Assembly: GCA_023461275.1 (NCBI GenBank)
Contig: JAEYMI010000039.1
Coordinates: forward strand, 1 to 8,869
Direction of reading: 5' to 3'
DNA from: Actinomycetes bacterium
Lineage (GTDB): Bacteria; Actinomycetota; Actinomycetes; Mycobacteriales; Mycobacteriaceae
Length of the DNA: 8,869 nt
The notes under the pieces: generated by a model
The model's database searches: none
The model's input: only the letters and a program-made list of their open reading frames with translations
What the model was told of the DNA's origin: nothing
Translations under genes and position numbers: made by a program
Shown here: positions 1 through 6,786 of the stretch, piece by piece
Position numbering within the stretch: the first letter of the stretch is position 1
Layout: the number at the start of each line of letters is the position of its first letter

Positions 1-114
1 CCCGAACGCTACCGGCATCGACGCCCCCAGGCCCCGATCGTTCCCGCGATCGTCGGCATCAACCACAAGACCACCAAGAAAACCCCAGTAACCAACCTGT
101 CTCAGACAGGTTGA
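1..114 (+). CDS. Possible 3' end of an unidentified gene entering from the left edge
   Basis: Frame 1 is open from the first base to a TGA at 112-114 and gives 37 residues ending in TNLSQTG. Its base composition rises from codon position 2 (about half G/C) to position 1 to position 3 (about three quarters), the order expected of real coding sequence in a high-GC genome, and it is rich in ATC, GTC, AAG and ACC codons. The stop begins on the last bases of the 93-113 palindrome, a layout often found where a transposase gene runs into the terminal repeat of an insertion sequence. The peptide itself matches no family I recognise. It is convergent with dnaE1. With so few codons it could equally be non-coding. 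Confidence 0.3.
   Translation, partial: PERYRHRRPQAPIVPAIVGINHKTTKKTPVTNLSQTG
93..113. repeat. Perfect 21-bp palindrome (10-bp arms) downstream of dnaE1
   Basis: The arms CAACCTGTCT (93-102) and AGACAGGTTG (104-113) are exact reverse complements around a single C at 103. On the minus strand it lies 57 bases past the dnaE1 stop, and a short T-rich run (TTTTCTT) begins some 11 bases after it, so it could act as a weak transcription terminator for dnaE1. The symmetry would also suit a protein binding site, or the end of an insertion sequence. No canonical U-tract follows directly on either strand, so the role is open. Confidence 0.55.
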
Positions 115-169
115 CTAATTCCGAGCACGTGGCGGACGACCGAACTCGACGCGGAAGAACGTCGGGTTG

Positions 170-3100
170 TCAGCTGTTGAGGCAGCTCGGGCCGAGCAGT
201 GCTTTCAGGTCTCCCATCAGCGCCGAGCTCGGCGTGACACGCAGCGACTCCGTCAGCCGCAGCAGCGTCGACCGCTGCTCACTGACCAACGTGACGTGCA
301 CGTCGGCGGTCCCCGGATGTCGCGCCAAGACCTGTTTGAGGGCCTGCACCCGGTCGGGGGTACAGGAACGCGCGGCCAACGTCAGCGACAGCGGTTTGTT
401 GGCGCCCGCGTGATTGAGGTCGGGAACGGCGAGGTCGTTGGCGCTGATCATCATGCTGTCGTCACGCAGGTTGACGCGAGCTTTGACGAGCACGATGTTG
501 TCGGCGACGATGTCGAGCCCGAACGCGGCGAAGGCCCGGGGGAAGAAGTAGACCTCGACCCCACCGACCATGTCCTCGAGGGTGACCACCGCGTACGGCT
601 CACCCTTCTTGTTCACTCGACGCGTCACCGACGAGATGATGCCGCCGATGGTGATCTGCGCGCCGTCACCCACCGATCCCTCGAGCAATGAGGTGATGGA
701 CGTGTCGGTCTGGGCGGCGATGGCGTGTTCGACGCCACCCAAGGGATGCCCGGACACGTAGAGCCCCAACATCTCTCGTTCGAGCGCCAACTTGTGTTTG
801 GAGTCCCACTCCTCGTCGGGCACCTTGACCGCGAAGACCTCGGCCATGGTGTCGTCGGCGCCGCCGGCATCACCGAAGAGGTCGAACTGCCCCATCGCCT
901 CGGCCTTCTTGGTGCCCAGAACCGATTCGACGGCCTCCCCGTGTACCAGGAACAAACCTTTACGCGGATGGCCGAGCGAGTCGAAAGCGCCTGCCTTGAT
1001 GAGAGATTCGGTGACCTTCTTGTTGCAGGCGGTGACGTCGATCTTGCCGAGGTAGTCCGAGAAGCTGGTGTACTTCCCCTTCTCCTCTCGCGCGGCCAGG
1101 ATCGAACTCACCACACCGGTGCCGACGTTGCGGATCGCGGCAAGGCCGAAGCGGATGTCGGTGCCGACGGCGGCGAAGTTGCGTTGCGACTCGTTGACGT
1201 CGGGCGGGAGCACGGTGATGCCCAGTTTACGGCAGTCGGCCAAATAGATCGCGGCCTTGTCCTTGTCGTCGCCGACCGAGGTGAGCAGACCGGCCATGTA
1301 CTCGGCCGGATAGTTCGCCTTGAGGTAGGCCGTCCAGAACGAGACGAGACCGTAGCCCGCGGCGTGCGACTTGTTGAACGCGTACCCGGCGAACGGCAAC
1401 ACGGTGTCCCAGAGCGCGGTGATGGCCGGCTGCGAGAACCCGTTGGTGCGCATGCCCTCGGCGAAGCCGTCGTAAGCCTCGTCGAGGATGGACTTCTTCT
1501 TCTTACCCATCGCGCGACGCAACAGGTCGGCCTGGCCGAGCGAGTAGCCGGCCACCTTCTGCGCGATCTGCATGATCTGCTCTTGGTAGACGATCAGACC
1601 GTAGGTCTCGGAGAGGATCTCCTTGAGCGGTTCCTCGAGCTCGGGATGGATCGGGGTGATCTGCTGCAGACCGTTCTTACGCTTGGCGTAGTCGGTGTGC
1701 GCGTTCACACCCATCGGACCCGGCCGGTACAGCGCGAGCACCGCGACGATGTCCTCGAAACCGGTGGGGCGCATCATCTTCAGCAGATCGCGCATCGGTC
1801 CGCCGTCGAGCTGGAAGACGCCGAGGGTGTCGCCGCGGGCCAGCAACTCGTAGGTCTTGTCATCTTCGAGCGGGAGCGCGTCGAGGTCGAGATCGATGCC
1901 ACGGTTGAGTTTGATGTTCTCGATGGCGTCGCCGATGACCGTCAGGTTGCGCAGGCCGAGGAAGTCCATCTTCAGCAGGCCGATGGCCTCACACGACGGG
2001 TAGTCCCAGCCGGTGATGATGGCACCGTCCTGGGCGCGCTTCCACACCGGGATGGCGTCGGTGAGCGGCTGGCTGGACATGATGACCGCGCAGGCGTGCA
2101 CACCGGCGTTACGGATCAGGCCTTCCAGGCCGAGCGCCGTGTCGTAGATCGTCTTGACCTCGGGGTCGGTCTCGATCAGTGCTCGGACCTCGGAGGCCTC
2201 GTTGTACCGCTCGTGCTCGGGGTCGGTGATGCCCGAGACCGAGATGTCCTTGGCCATGATCGGCGGCGGCAGCGCCTTGGTGATGCGGTCGGCGATGGAG
2301 AAGCCGGGCTGGCCGAACTGCACGCGAGCCGAGTCCTTGATGGCGGCCTTGGTCTTGATGGTGCCGAACGTGATGACCTGGGCGACCTTGTCACTACCCC
2401 ACCGCTCGGTGGCGTAGCGGACCATCTCACCGCGACGACGATCGTCGAAGTCGATATCGATATCGGGCATCGAGACGCGCTCGGGGTTGAGGAATCGCTC
2501 GAAGAGCAGTCCGTGCGGGATCGGGTCGATGTTGGTGATACCCAATGCCCAGGCGACGAGCGAACCGGCCGCCGAACCACGGCCGGGTCCGACGCGGATG
2601 CCGACTTCCTGCGCGTGCCGGATGAGGTCGCCGACGACGAGGAAGTATGCCGGGAAACCCATCTGGATGATGACGCCGAGTTCGTAATCGGCACGGTCGG
2701 CGTAGTCCTGCGGGACGGCCTCGCCGGCGAACCGACGCTCAAGCCCGCCCGCGACCTCACGCCGCAACCAGGTGTCCTGGGTCTGTCCCTCGGGCACCGG
2801 GAACACCGGCATCCGGTCGTGATGGGTGAAGACCTCGGCGTAGCTCTGCACGCGCTCGCCGATCTCCAGCGTGTTGTCACATGCGCCCGGGACCACCGAA
2901 TCCCACTGGGCGCGCATCTCGTCGGCGGACTTCAGGTAGTAGCCATCGCCATCGAACTTGAATCGCGTGGGGTCCGACAGCGTTTTGCCGGTCTGCACAC
3001 ACAACAGCGCCTCGTGCGTCGACGCCTGATCTTTGGTGACGTAGTGACAGTCGTTGGTGACGATCGGCTTGATGCCGAGCTTGCGGCCGATCTCCAACAG

Positions 3101-3712
3101 TCCGTCACGAACCCGGCGCTCGATCTCGAGTCCGTGTTCCATCAGTTCGAGGTAGAAGTTCTCCTTGCCGAAGATCTCCTGCCACTTCGCGGCGGCCTCG
3201 AGCGCCTCGCGGTCGTGACCGAGACGCAGACGCGTCTGCACCTCACCCGACGGACATCCGGTGGTCGCGATGATGCCCTCGGCGTACTGCGCGATCAGGT
3301 CGGCGTCCATCCGGGCCCACTTGCCCAGCTGACCTTCGATCGACGCCAGCGATGACAGCTTGAACAGGTTCCGCAGACCGGTCGCGTTCTCGGCGACCAT
3401 CGTCATGTGCGTGTATGCGCCGCTCGCCGAGACGTCGTCGTCCTTCTGGTCCCGGGTCCCCCAGGTGACTCGCTTGGTCTCGAAACGCGACCCGGGTGCG
3501 ATGTAGGCCTCGATGCCGATGATCGGGGTGATCTCGGCAGCGGTCGCGGCGTTGTAGAACTCGCTGGCGCCGAACATGTTTCCGTGGTCGGTCATGCCGA
3601 TGGCCGACATGCCGAGACGTTTTGCCTCGGCCAGCAGCGGCGCCACCTTGGCAGCTCCGTCGAGCATGGAGTACTCGGTGTGGTTGTGCAGGTGGACGAA
3701 CGAACCGGTCAC
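170..3712 (-). CDS. dnaE: DNA polymerase III alpha subunit DnaE1, replicative polymerase
   Basis: This is the catalytic subunit of the replicative DNA polymerase. Full length, 1180 residues, close to the size of mycobacterial DnaE1. The N-terminal PHP domain begins at HLHNHTEYS, and all nine metal ligands known from the proofreading PHP exonuclease of mycobacterial DnaE1 appear at equivalent places: H9, H11, D18, H43, E68, H102, C153, D221 and H223. The polymerase catalytic aspartates are D417 and D419 in PDIDIDF and D583 in KMDFLGLRN. FNKSHAAGYG lies at 779-788. QFDLF at 942-946 fits the internal beta-clamp binding motif, and an OB fold covers about 1018-1085. The start is GTG, because an in-frame TAG lies just upstream and the PHP motif begins at residue 7. 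The only Shine-Dalgarno-like string, AAAGG, lies about 15 bases upstream, which is rather far. No intein or frameshift is seen. It is last in the minus-strand block. Confidence 0.98.
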   Translation of the reverse strand: MTGSFVHLHNHTEYSMLDGAAKVAPLLAEAKRLGMSAIGMTDHGNMFGASEFYNAATAAEITPIIGIEAYIAPGSRFETKRVTWGTRDQKDDDVSASGAYTHMTMVAENATGLRNLFKLSSLASIEGQLGKWARMDADLIAQYAEGIIATTGCPSGEVQTRLRLGHDREALEAAAKWQEIFGKENFYLELMEHGLEIERRVRDGLLEIGRKLGIKPIVTNDCHYVTKDQASTHEALLCVQTGKTLSDPTRFKFDGDGYYLKSADEMRAQWDSVVPGACDNTLEIGERVQSYAEVFTHHDRMPVFPVPEGQTQDTWLRREVAGGLERRFAGEAVPQDYADRADYELGVIIQMGFPAYFLVVGDLIRHAQEVGIRVGPGRGSAAGSLVAWALGITNIDPIPHGLLFERFLNPERVSMPDIDIDFDDRRRGEMVRYATERWGSDKVAQVITFGTIKTKAAIKDSARVQFGQPGFSIADRITKALPPPIMAKDISVSGITDPEHERYNEASEVRALIETDPEVKTIYDTALGLEGLIRNAGVHACAVIMSSQPLTDAIPVWKRAQDGAIITGWDYPSCEAIGLLKMDFLGLRNLTVIGDAIENIKLNRGIDLDLDALPLEDDKTYELLARGDTLGVFQLDGGPMRDLLKMMRPTGFEDIVAVLALYRPGPMGVNAHTDYAKRKNGLQQITPIHPELEEPLKEILSETYGLIVYQEQIMQIAQKVAGYSLGQADLLRRAMGKKKKSILDEAYDGFAEGMRTNGFSQPAITALWDTVLPFAGYAFNKSHAAGYGLVSFWTAYLKANYPAEYMAGLLTSVGDDKDKAAIYLADCRKLGITVLPPDVNESQRNFAAVGTDIRFGLAAIRNVGTGVVSSILAAREEKGKYTSFSDYLGKIDVTACNKKVTESLIKAGAFDSLGHPRKGLFLVHGEAVESVLGTKKAEAMGQFDLFGDAGGADDTMAEVFAVKVPDEEWDSKHKLALEREMLGLYVSGHPLGGVEHAIAAQTDTSITSLLEGSVGDGAQITIGGIISSVTRRVNKKGEPYAVVTLEDMVGGVEVYFFPRAFAAFGLDIVADNIVLVKARVNLRDDSMMISANDLAVPDLNHAGANKPLSLTLAARSCTPDRVQALKQVLARHPGTADVHVTLVSEQRSTLLRLTESLRVTPSSALMGDLKALLGPSCLNS

Positions 3713-3740
3713 AGCGCTTGTCAGCTACCTTTCGGCTGGT

Positions 3741-3766
3741 CTCGACGGGAGTGGCCTCGACGGGAG
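3741..3766. repeat. 11-bp direct repeat in the dnaE1 leader
   Basis: CTCGACGGGAG occurs at 3741-3751 and again at 3756-3766, a 15-bp period, inside the 184-bp gap between the kinase gene and dnaE1. It lies about 30 bp upstream of the dnaE1 start, so it would be transcribed in the dnaE1 leader if the promoter is further upstream. The repeat is plainly visible; any function (regulator site or leader structure) is speculation. Confidence 0.5.
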
Positions 3767-3788
3767 AGTTCAGGGGGAGTCGGGGTCC

Positions 3789-3794
3789 ACTCTA
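3789..3794 (-). promoter_or_regulatory. Possible -10 element of a dnaE1 promoter
   Basis: On the minus strand this reads TAGAGT, which fits the actinobacterial TANNNT -10 pattern, about 77 bp upstream of the dnaE1 GTG. No good -35 is seen: at 17-bp spacing the sequence is CTTCGG. The rest of 3713-3896 has no recognisable gene. A separate promoter here is plausible because the gap is long for one operon, but the evidence is only one short match. Confidence 0.25.
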
Positions 3795-3896
3795 TGACGT
3801 TGCACCGACACCGAAGCGAAGGCGCGGCGGGCGGTGACTGATGTGACTGGTGAGGGGCTGTGGCCGCGTCTGGGTGGGGCCGCACAACCCGGCTCG

Positions 3897-5072
3897 TCAC
3901 GCGTTGAGCGCCGCCACGAGGAGTACGACGATGATCAGTCCGACCGCGAGGAGCCCGATCAGCGCAGCGATCAGTACTGCTGACGTCTGACCCCCTTCGC
4001 CCGACGCCGACGACGGGTTCGACGCCCCGGCCGAAGGCGGCTGGGGACTCGGGATGTTCGGGTTGGGAACGAGCGGGGTGGCGGCCACCGGGGTGGGAAC
4101 CTGAGGCCCACGGGCGTATCGCGGCCCGGACACGAACTGGGGTCCCGATACCTGCGGCGGTCCGGAAACACCGTGCGGTCCGGACACGTGCGGCGATCGA
4201 GGACCGCTCCGCAACGCGGTGTCGAGGGCATCGGCGAACTCCCGGCAGTTCGGGAATCGCTGACGGGGGTCCTTGGCCATCGCACGCGCGATCACCGCGT
4301 CGGCGGCCGGCGACACACCGGGAGCCGCCGACGACAGCCGTGGCACCGGAGCCGACAAGTGTTGACTGATCACCACGGCGGTCTCCCGCGCCTCGAACGG
4401 CGGACGTCCGGCGATCAGGTGAAATGCGGTCGCAGCCAACGAATACTGATCGGTCGCGACGGTCAGCGGGTCGCCACACAGCTGTTCGGGCGAAGCGTAG
4501 GCAACCGTGGCCAGCACCGAGCCGGCGATGGTCAGGTCATCGACCTCGTCGGCCGGTTTGGCCACCCCGAAATCGGTGAGCAACACCCGCTGCTCGTCGG
4601 CGCCGGTGTTGTCATCGGTCCGCGAGAGCAAGATGTTGGCGGGTTTGATGTCGCGGTGCAGCAACCCTTTGCGGTGTGCGTGGTCGACTCCGCGAGCCAC
4701 CTGACCGATGATGCCGGCCGCACGCCCGGGTTCGAAACGTCCGACGCCGGCCAGCTCGGCCGCGCAATCGCTGCCGGGCACGTATTGCATGGCGATCCAC
4801 AGCACGTCATCACCACTGACTCCGGGATCAGCGGCTCGGCCACGGTTGTAGATGGCGACGACGTTGGGGTGATCGAGCGTGGCGGCCACTTCGGCCTCCC
4901 GCAGGAATCGGCGTCGGAACTTGTCGTCGGTGGCCACTCCGCCGGCGAGGATTTTCAGCGCGTCAGAACGCGGCAACTCCGGGTGGCGTGCCAGATAGAC
5001 CGTGCCCATGCCGCCGCGGCCGATCTCCCGCTCGATGCGGTAACCGGCGATCGATGTTCCCGGCTGAAGCAC
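3897..5072 (-). CDS. Ser/Thr protein kinase, PknF/PknI-like, C-terminal membrane anchor
   Basis: A eukaryotic-type (Hanks) kinase that phosphorylates proteins on Ser/Thr. With the GTG start at 5072 it has 391 residues. The kinase domain spans about 11-285: glycine loop GRGGMG (18-23), ATP lysine K40 in ALKIL, catalytic HRD D141 with KPAN N146, DFG D167, and SPE at 194-196. It is an RD kinase, so probably switched on by activation-loop phosphorylation. The opening IAGYRI...YLARHPELPRSDALK resembles mycobacterial PknF, PknI and PknJ. A Pro/Ser-rich linker with VSGP repeats (294-323) follows, then one hydrophobic helix (about 364-388), and the chain ends almost at once, so there is no outer sensor domain. 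GGAAGG lies 10 bases before the 5072 GTG, and family members usually start just before this point. A GTG at 5141 would add 23 Arg-rich residues. Substrates cannot be read from the sequence. Confidence 0.93.
   Translation of the reverse strand: MLQPGTSIAGYRIEREIGRGGMGTVYLARHPELPRSDALKILAGGVATDDKFRRRFLREAEVAATLDHPNVVAIYNRGRAADPGVSGDDVLWIAMQYVPGSDCAAELAGVGRFEPGRAAGIIGQVARGVDHAHRKGLLHRDIKPANILLSRTDDNTGADEQRVLLTDFGVAKPADEVDDLTIAGSVLATVAYASPEQLCGDPLTVATDQYSLAATAFHLIAGRPPFEARETAVVISQHLSAPVPRLSSAAPGVSPAADAVIARAMAKDPRQRFPNCREFADALDTALRSGPRSPHVSGPHGVSGPPQVSGPQFVSGPRYARGPQVPTPVAATPLVPNPNIPSPQPPSAGASNPSSASGEGGQTSAVLIAALIGLLAVGLIIVVLLVAALNA
4104..4193 (-). repeat. Tandem 18-bp coding repeat (VSGP hexapeptides) in the kinase linker
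   Basis: The juxtamembrane linker carries successive units ending SPHVSGP, HGVSGP, PQVSGP, QFVSGP and RYARGP. The period is six residues (18 bp), and the DNA itself keeps the repeat, with variants of GGTCCGGACAC. The last unit is degenerate. Such a stretch is expected to be flexible and may vary in copy number between strains. The repeat is seen directly; its role as a spacer or docking region is inference. Confidence 0.7.
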
Positions 5073-5111
5073 TTGCCTGCCGCCTTCCGACCCCTGACCC
5101 GGTACGGCCCG

Positions 5112-5160
5112 CACGCCGGAGATCCTCCGACGGCGCCGCACTTCGCGACAAGGCTACCCA
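5112..5160 (-). promoter_or_regulatory. Possible promoter and leader of the kinase gene
   Basis: The 111 bp between the synthase stop and the chosen kinase start contain a minus-strand TAGCCT that fits TANNNT, nine bases before the alternative GTG at 5141. If it is a -10 element, transcription would begin within two or three bases of that GTG, giving a nearly leaderless message for the longer form, or a leader of about 70 bases for the form starting at 5072. A TTGTGA lies upstream with a 19-bp spacer, which is long for a -35. Weak evidence. Confidence 0.25.
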
Positions 5161-5183
5161 GGATGGCCGGGCAATTCACAACC

Positions 5184-6110
5184 TCAGACGTCGCGCAGCA
5201 CGTCGAGTGCGTGTTGCAGATCGGCCGGATACTCGCTGGTGAACTCGACCCGCCGACCGTCGGCGGGGTGTGCGAATGCCAACGAACGCGCGTGCAGCCA
5301 TTGGCGATCCAGACCCAACCGGGATGCGAGCGTCGGATCTGCACCGTAGGTGAGATCGCCGCAACACGGATGGTGCAGCGCGGAGAAGTGCACCCGGATC
5401 TGATGGGTACGGCCGGTCTCGAGATGAATGTCGAGCAGCGATGCCGACGCGAACATCTCCAAGGTGTCGTAGTGGGTGATCGACGGTTTGCCGTTGGCGG
5501 TGACCGCGAATTTCCAGTCGCTGCCCCGATGCCTGCCGATGGGAGCGTCGATGGTGCCTTCGGGAGGATCGAGGTGCCCTTGCACGAGCGCGTGATAACC
5601 CTTGTCCACCTCGCGATCCCGGAACGCCCGCTTGAGCAGCGAGTAGGCGTTCTCGCTCACCGCGAGCACCATCACCCCCGAGGTCCCGACGTCCAGGCGG
5701 GACACGATGCCCTGCCGCTCGGCCGCGCCGGAGGTGGAGATCCGAAAGCCGGCGGCCTCCAGCGCCCCCACCACCGTCGGGCCGGTCCAGCCCTGCGACG
5801 GGTGCGCGGCCACCCCGACCGGCTTGTCGACGACGATGATGTCGGAGTCGTGGTAAATCACGTGCAGGTCCTCGACCGGCGTGGGCTCCACCCGCAGCGG
5901 TTCGGCGGGTTCGGGCAGCAGCACCGACAGCCAGGTGCCGGCGGCGAGCCGATGGGATTTGGCGACGGCGACACCGTCGACGGTGACATCGCCGTCATCG
6001 GCGAGAGCGGCCACGACCGTCCTCGACAATCCGAGGATGCGGGATACCCCGGCATCCAGGCGCATTCCGTCGACGCCGTCGGGAACCGGCATCATCCGCG
6101 ATTCACGCAT
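5184..6110 (-). CDS. rluD: RluD-type 23S rRNA pseudouridine synthase (RluA family)
   Basis: This cytoplasmic enzyme isomerises uridine to pseudouridine in RNA, most likely 23S rRNA as for RluD. It has 308 residues. The N-terminal S4 RNA-binding domain covers about 16-70 (MRLDAGVSRILGLSR...DGDVTVDGV). The synthase domain follows, with DKPVGVAAHP (95-104), the catalytic aspartate D140 in SRLDVGTSG, and the late motif LETGRTHQIRVH (230-241). The residue before RLD, usually His, is Ser here. ATG at 6110 is chosen because it overlaps the lspA stop by 8 bp in an ATGCGTGA arrangement typical of translational coupling. The open frame extends further upstream but there overlaps lspA and looks non-coding. 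ATG codons at 6095 and 6092 are alternatives. lspA next to an rluD-type gene is a widespread arrangement. The exact target uridines are not certain, so the symbol is by family. Confidence 0.93.
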   Translation of the reverse strand: MRESRMMPVPDGVDGMRLDAGVSRILGLSRTVVAALADDGDVTVDGVAVAKSHRLAAGTWLSVLLPEPAEPLRVEPTPVEDLHVIYHDSDIIVVDKPVGVAAHPSQGWTGPTVVGALEAAGFRISTSGAAERQGIVSRLDVGTSGVMVLAVSENAYSLLKRAFRDREVDKGYHALVQGHLDPPEGTIDAPIGRHRGSDWKFAVTANGKPSITHYDTLEMFASASLLDIHLETGRTHQIRVHFSALHHPCCGDLTYGADPTLASRLGLDRQWLHARSLAFAHPADGRRVEFTSEYPADLQHALDVLRDV

Positions 6111-6759
6111 CGTCGGAGTCCGTGTCTGTTCCGGCAGGGGTTGTCCCGGAACGGCGGGCGGCGAATCCGGTACGGGTGCCGTCGTACTCGAAGCCCAGCA
6201 CCGACAAGGCCACCAGCAGGACGGCACCGCAGACGACTGCCGAGTCGGCAACGTTGAACACCGGCCACCATCCGACCGAGATGAAGTCGACGACATGTCC
6301 ACGCAGCGGTCCCGGCGCACGAAAGATGCGGTCGACGAGGTTTCCGGTGGCACCTCCCAGCACCAGCCCCAGTCCGACGACCCACCACCATGACCGCAGC
6401 CGGCTGCTGTAGCGGATGATGCCGGCCACCACGGCGAGGGCGATCACGGTGAGGACCCAGGTGTAGCCCGACGCCATGGAGAAGGCGGCGCCACTGTTGC
6501 GGATCAAGCGCAGCGTCACGAAATCACCGACGATCTCCACCGGCGTCATCGGGTCCAGCTTTGCCACGGCCAAGGTCTTGGTGAGCAGATCGAGCAGCAG
6601 CACGGTCACCGCGACGGCGAACAGGCCACCGACGATGACGCCGCGCGATGGGAGCCGGGCACCGGACTCGGGCGGCTCGCCGGCCCGGTCCGGATCGTCT
6701 GCGCCAGAGATATCCGAGGCGGCGTCACTCATCACTCCATCATGCACGCCGACCATCAT
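6103..6759 (-). CDS. lspA: Lipoprotein signal peptidase LspA (signal peptidase II)
   Basis: This inner-membrane aspartyl protease cuts the signal peptide from prolipoproteins just before the lipid-modified cysteine. It has 218 residues, longer than the usual 160-200 because of hydrophilic tails: an acidic N-terminal stretch (10-38) and a C-terminal tail (195-218). Four membrane segments lie near 41-60, 101-117, 122-138 and 173-190. Family motifs are present: NSGAAF (88-93), GNLVDR with catalytic D143, VVDFI (156-160) and FNVAD with catalytic D172. The start at 6759 has GGGGAG nine bases upstream; the ATG at 6732 (MSDAASD) has a poorly placed GGAG, and 6756 is also possible. It overlaps the pseudouridine synthase start by 8 bp and appears to head the minus-strand block. 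It is divergent from the lipoprotein gene at 6787. Confidence 0.96.
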   Translation of the reverse strand: MMVGVHDGVMSDAASDISGADDPDRAGEPPESGARLPSRGVIVGGLFAVAVTVLLLDLLTKTLAVAKLDPMTPVEIVGDFVTLRLIRNSGAAFSMASGYTWVLTVIALAVVAGIIRYSSRLRSWWWVVGLGLVLGGATGNLVDRIFRAPGPLRGHVVDFISVGWWPVFNVADSAVVCGAVLLVALSVLGFEYDGTRTGFAARRSGTTPAGTDTDSDDA

Positions 6760-6774
6760 CCCTCAGCACTCCCC

Positions 6775-6786
6775 TACGCTGACCTC
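6775..6786 (+). promoter_or_regulatory. -10 element giving a leaderless start for the lipoprotein gene
   Basis: TACGCT at 6775-6780 fits the TANNNT -10 consensus, and exactly six bases follow before the GTG at 6787, so the expected first transcribed base is the G of the start codon. No Shine-Dalgarno sequence precedes that GTG. Leaderless messages with this -10 spacing are common in mycobacteria and relatives. No convincing -35 is seen. The element also lies just upstream of lspA on the other strand. Confidence 0.5.

Noticed and set aside
725..3355. An 876-codon open frame on the plus strand
   Set aside because: It lies entirely antisense to dnaE1, whose motifs are unmistakable. Its translation is rich in Val, Asp, Gly, Arg and Leu without any domain, as expected for the mirror frame of a high-GC gene.
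4173..6257. A 694-codon open frame on the plus strand
   Set aside because: It runs antisense through the kinase, the pseudouridine synthase and the end of lspA. Its low-complexity translation shows no family motif.
6111..6353. An 81-residue N-terminal extension of the pseudouridine synthase
   Set aside because: It would overlap lspA in another frame. The extra residues (Ser/Pro/Arg/Trp-rich) look non-coding, while ATG 6110 gives the usual family length and a coupling overlap with lspA.
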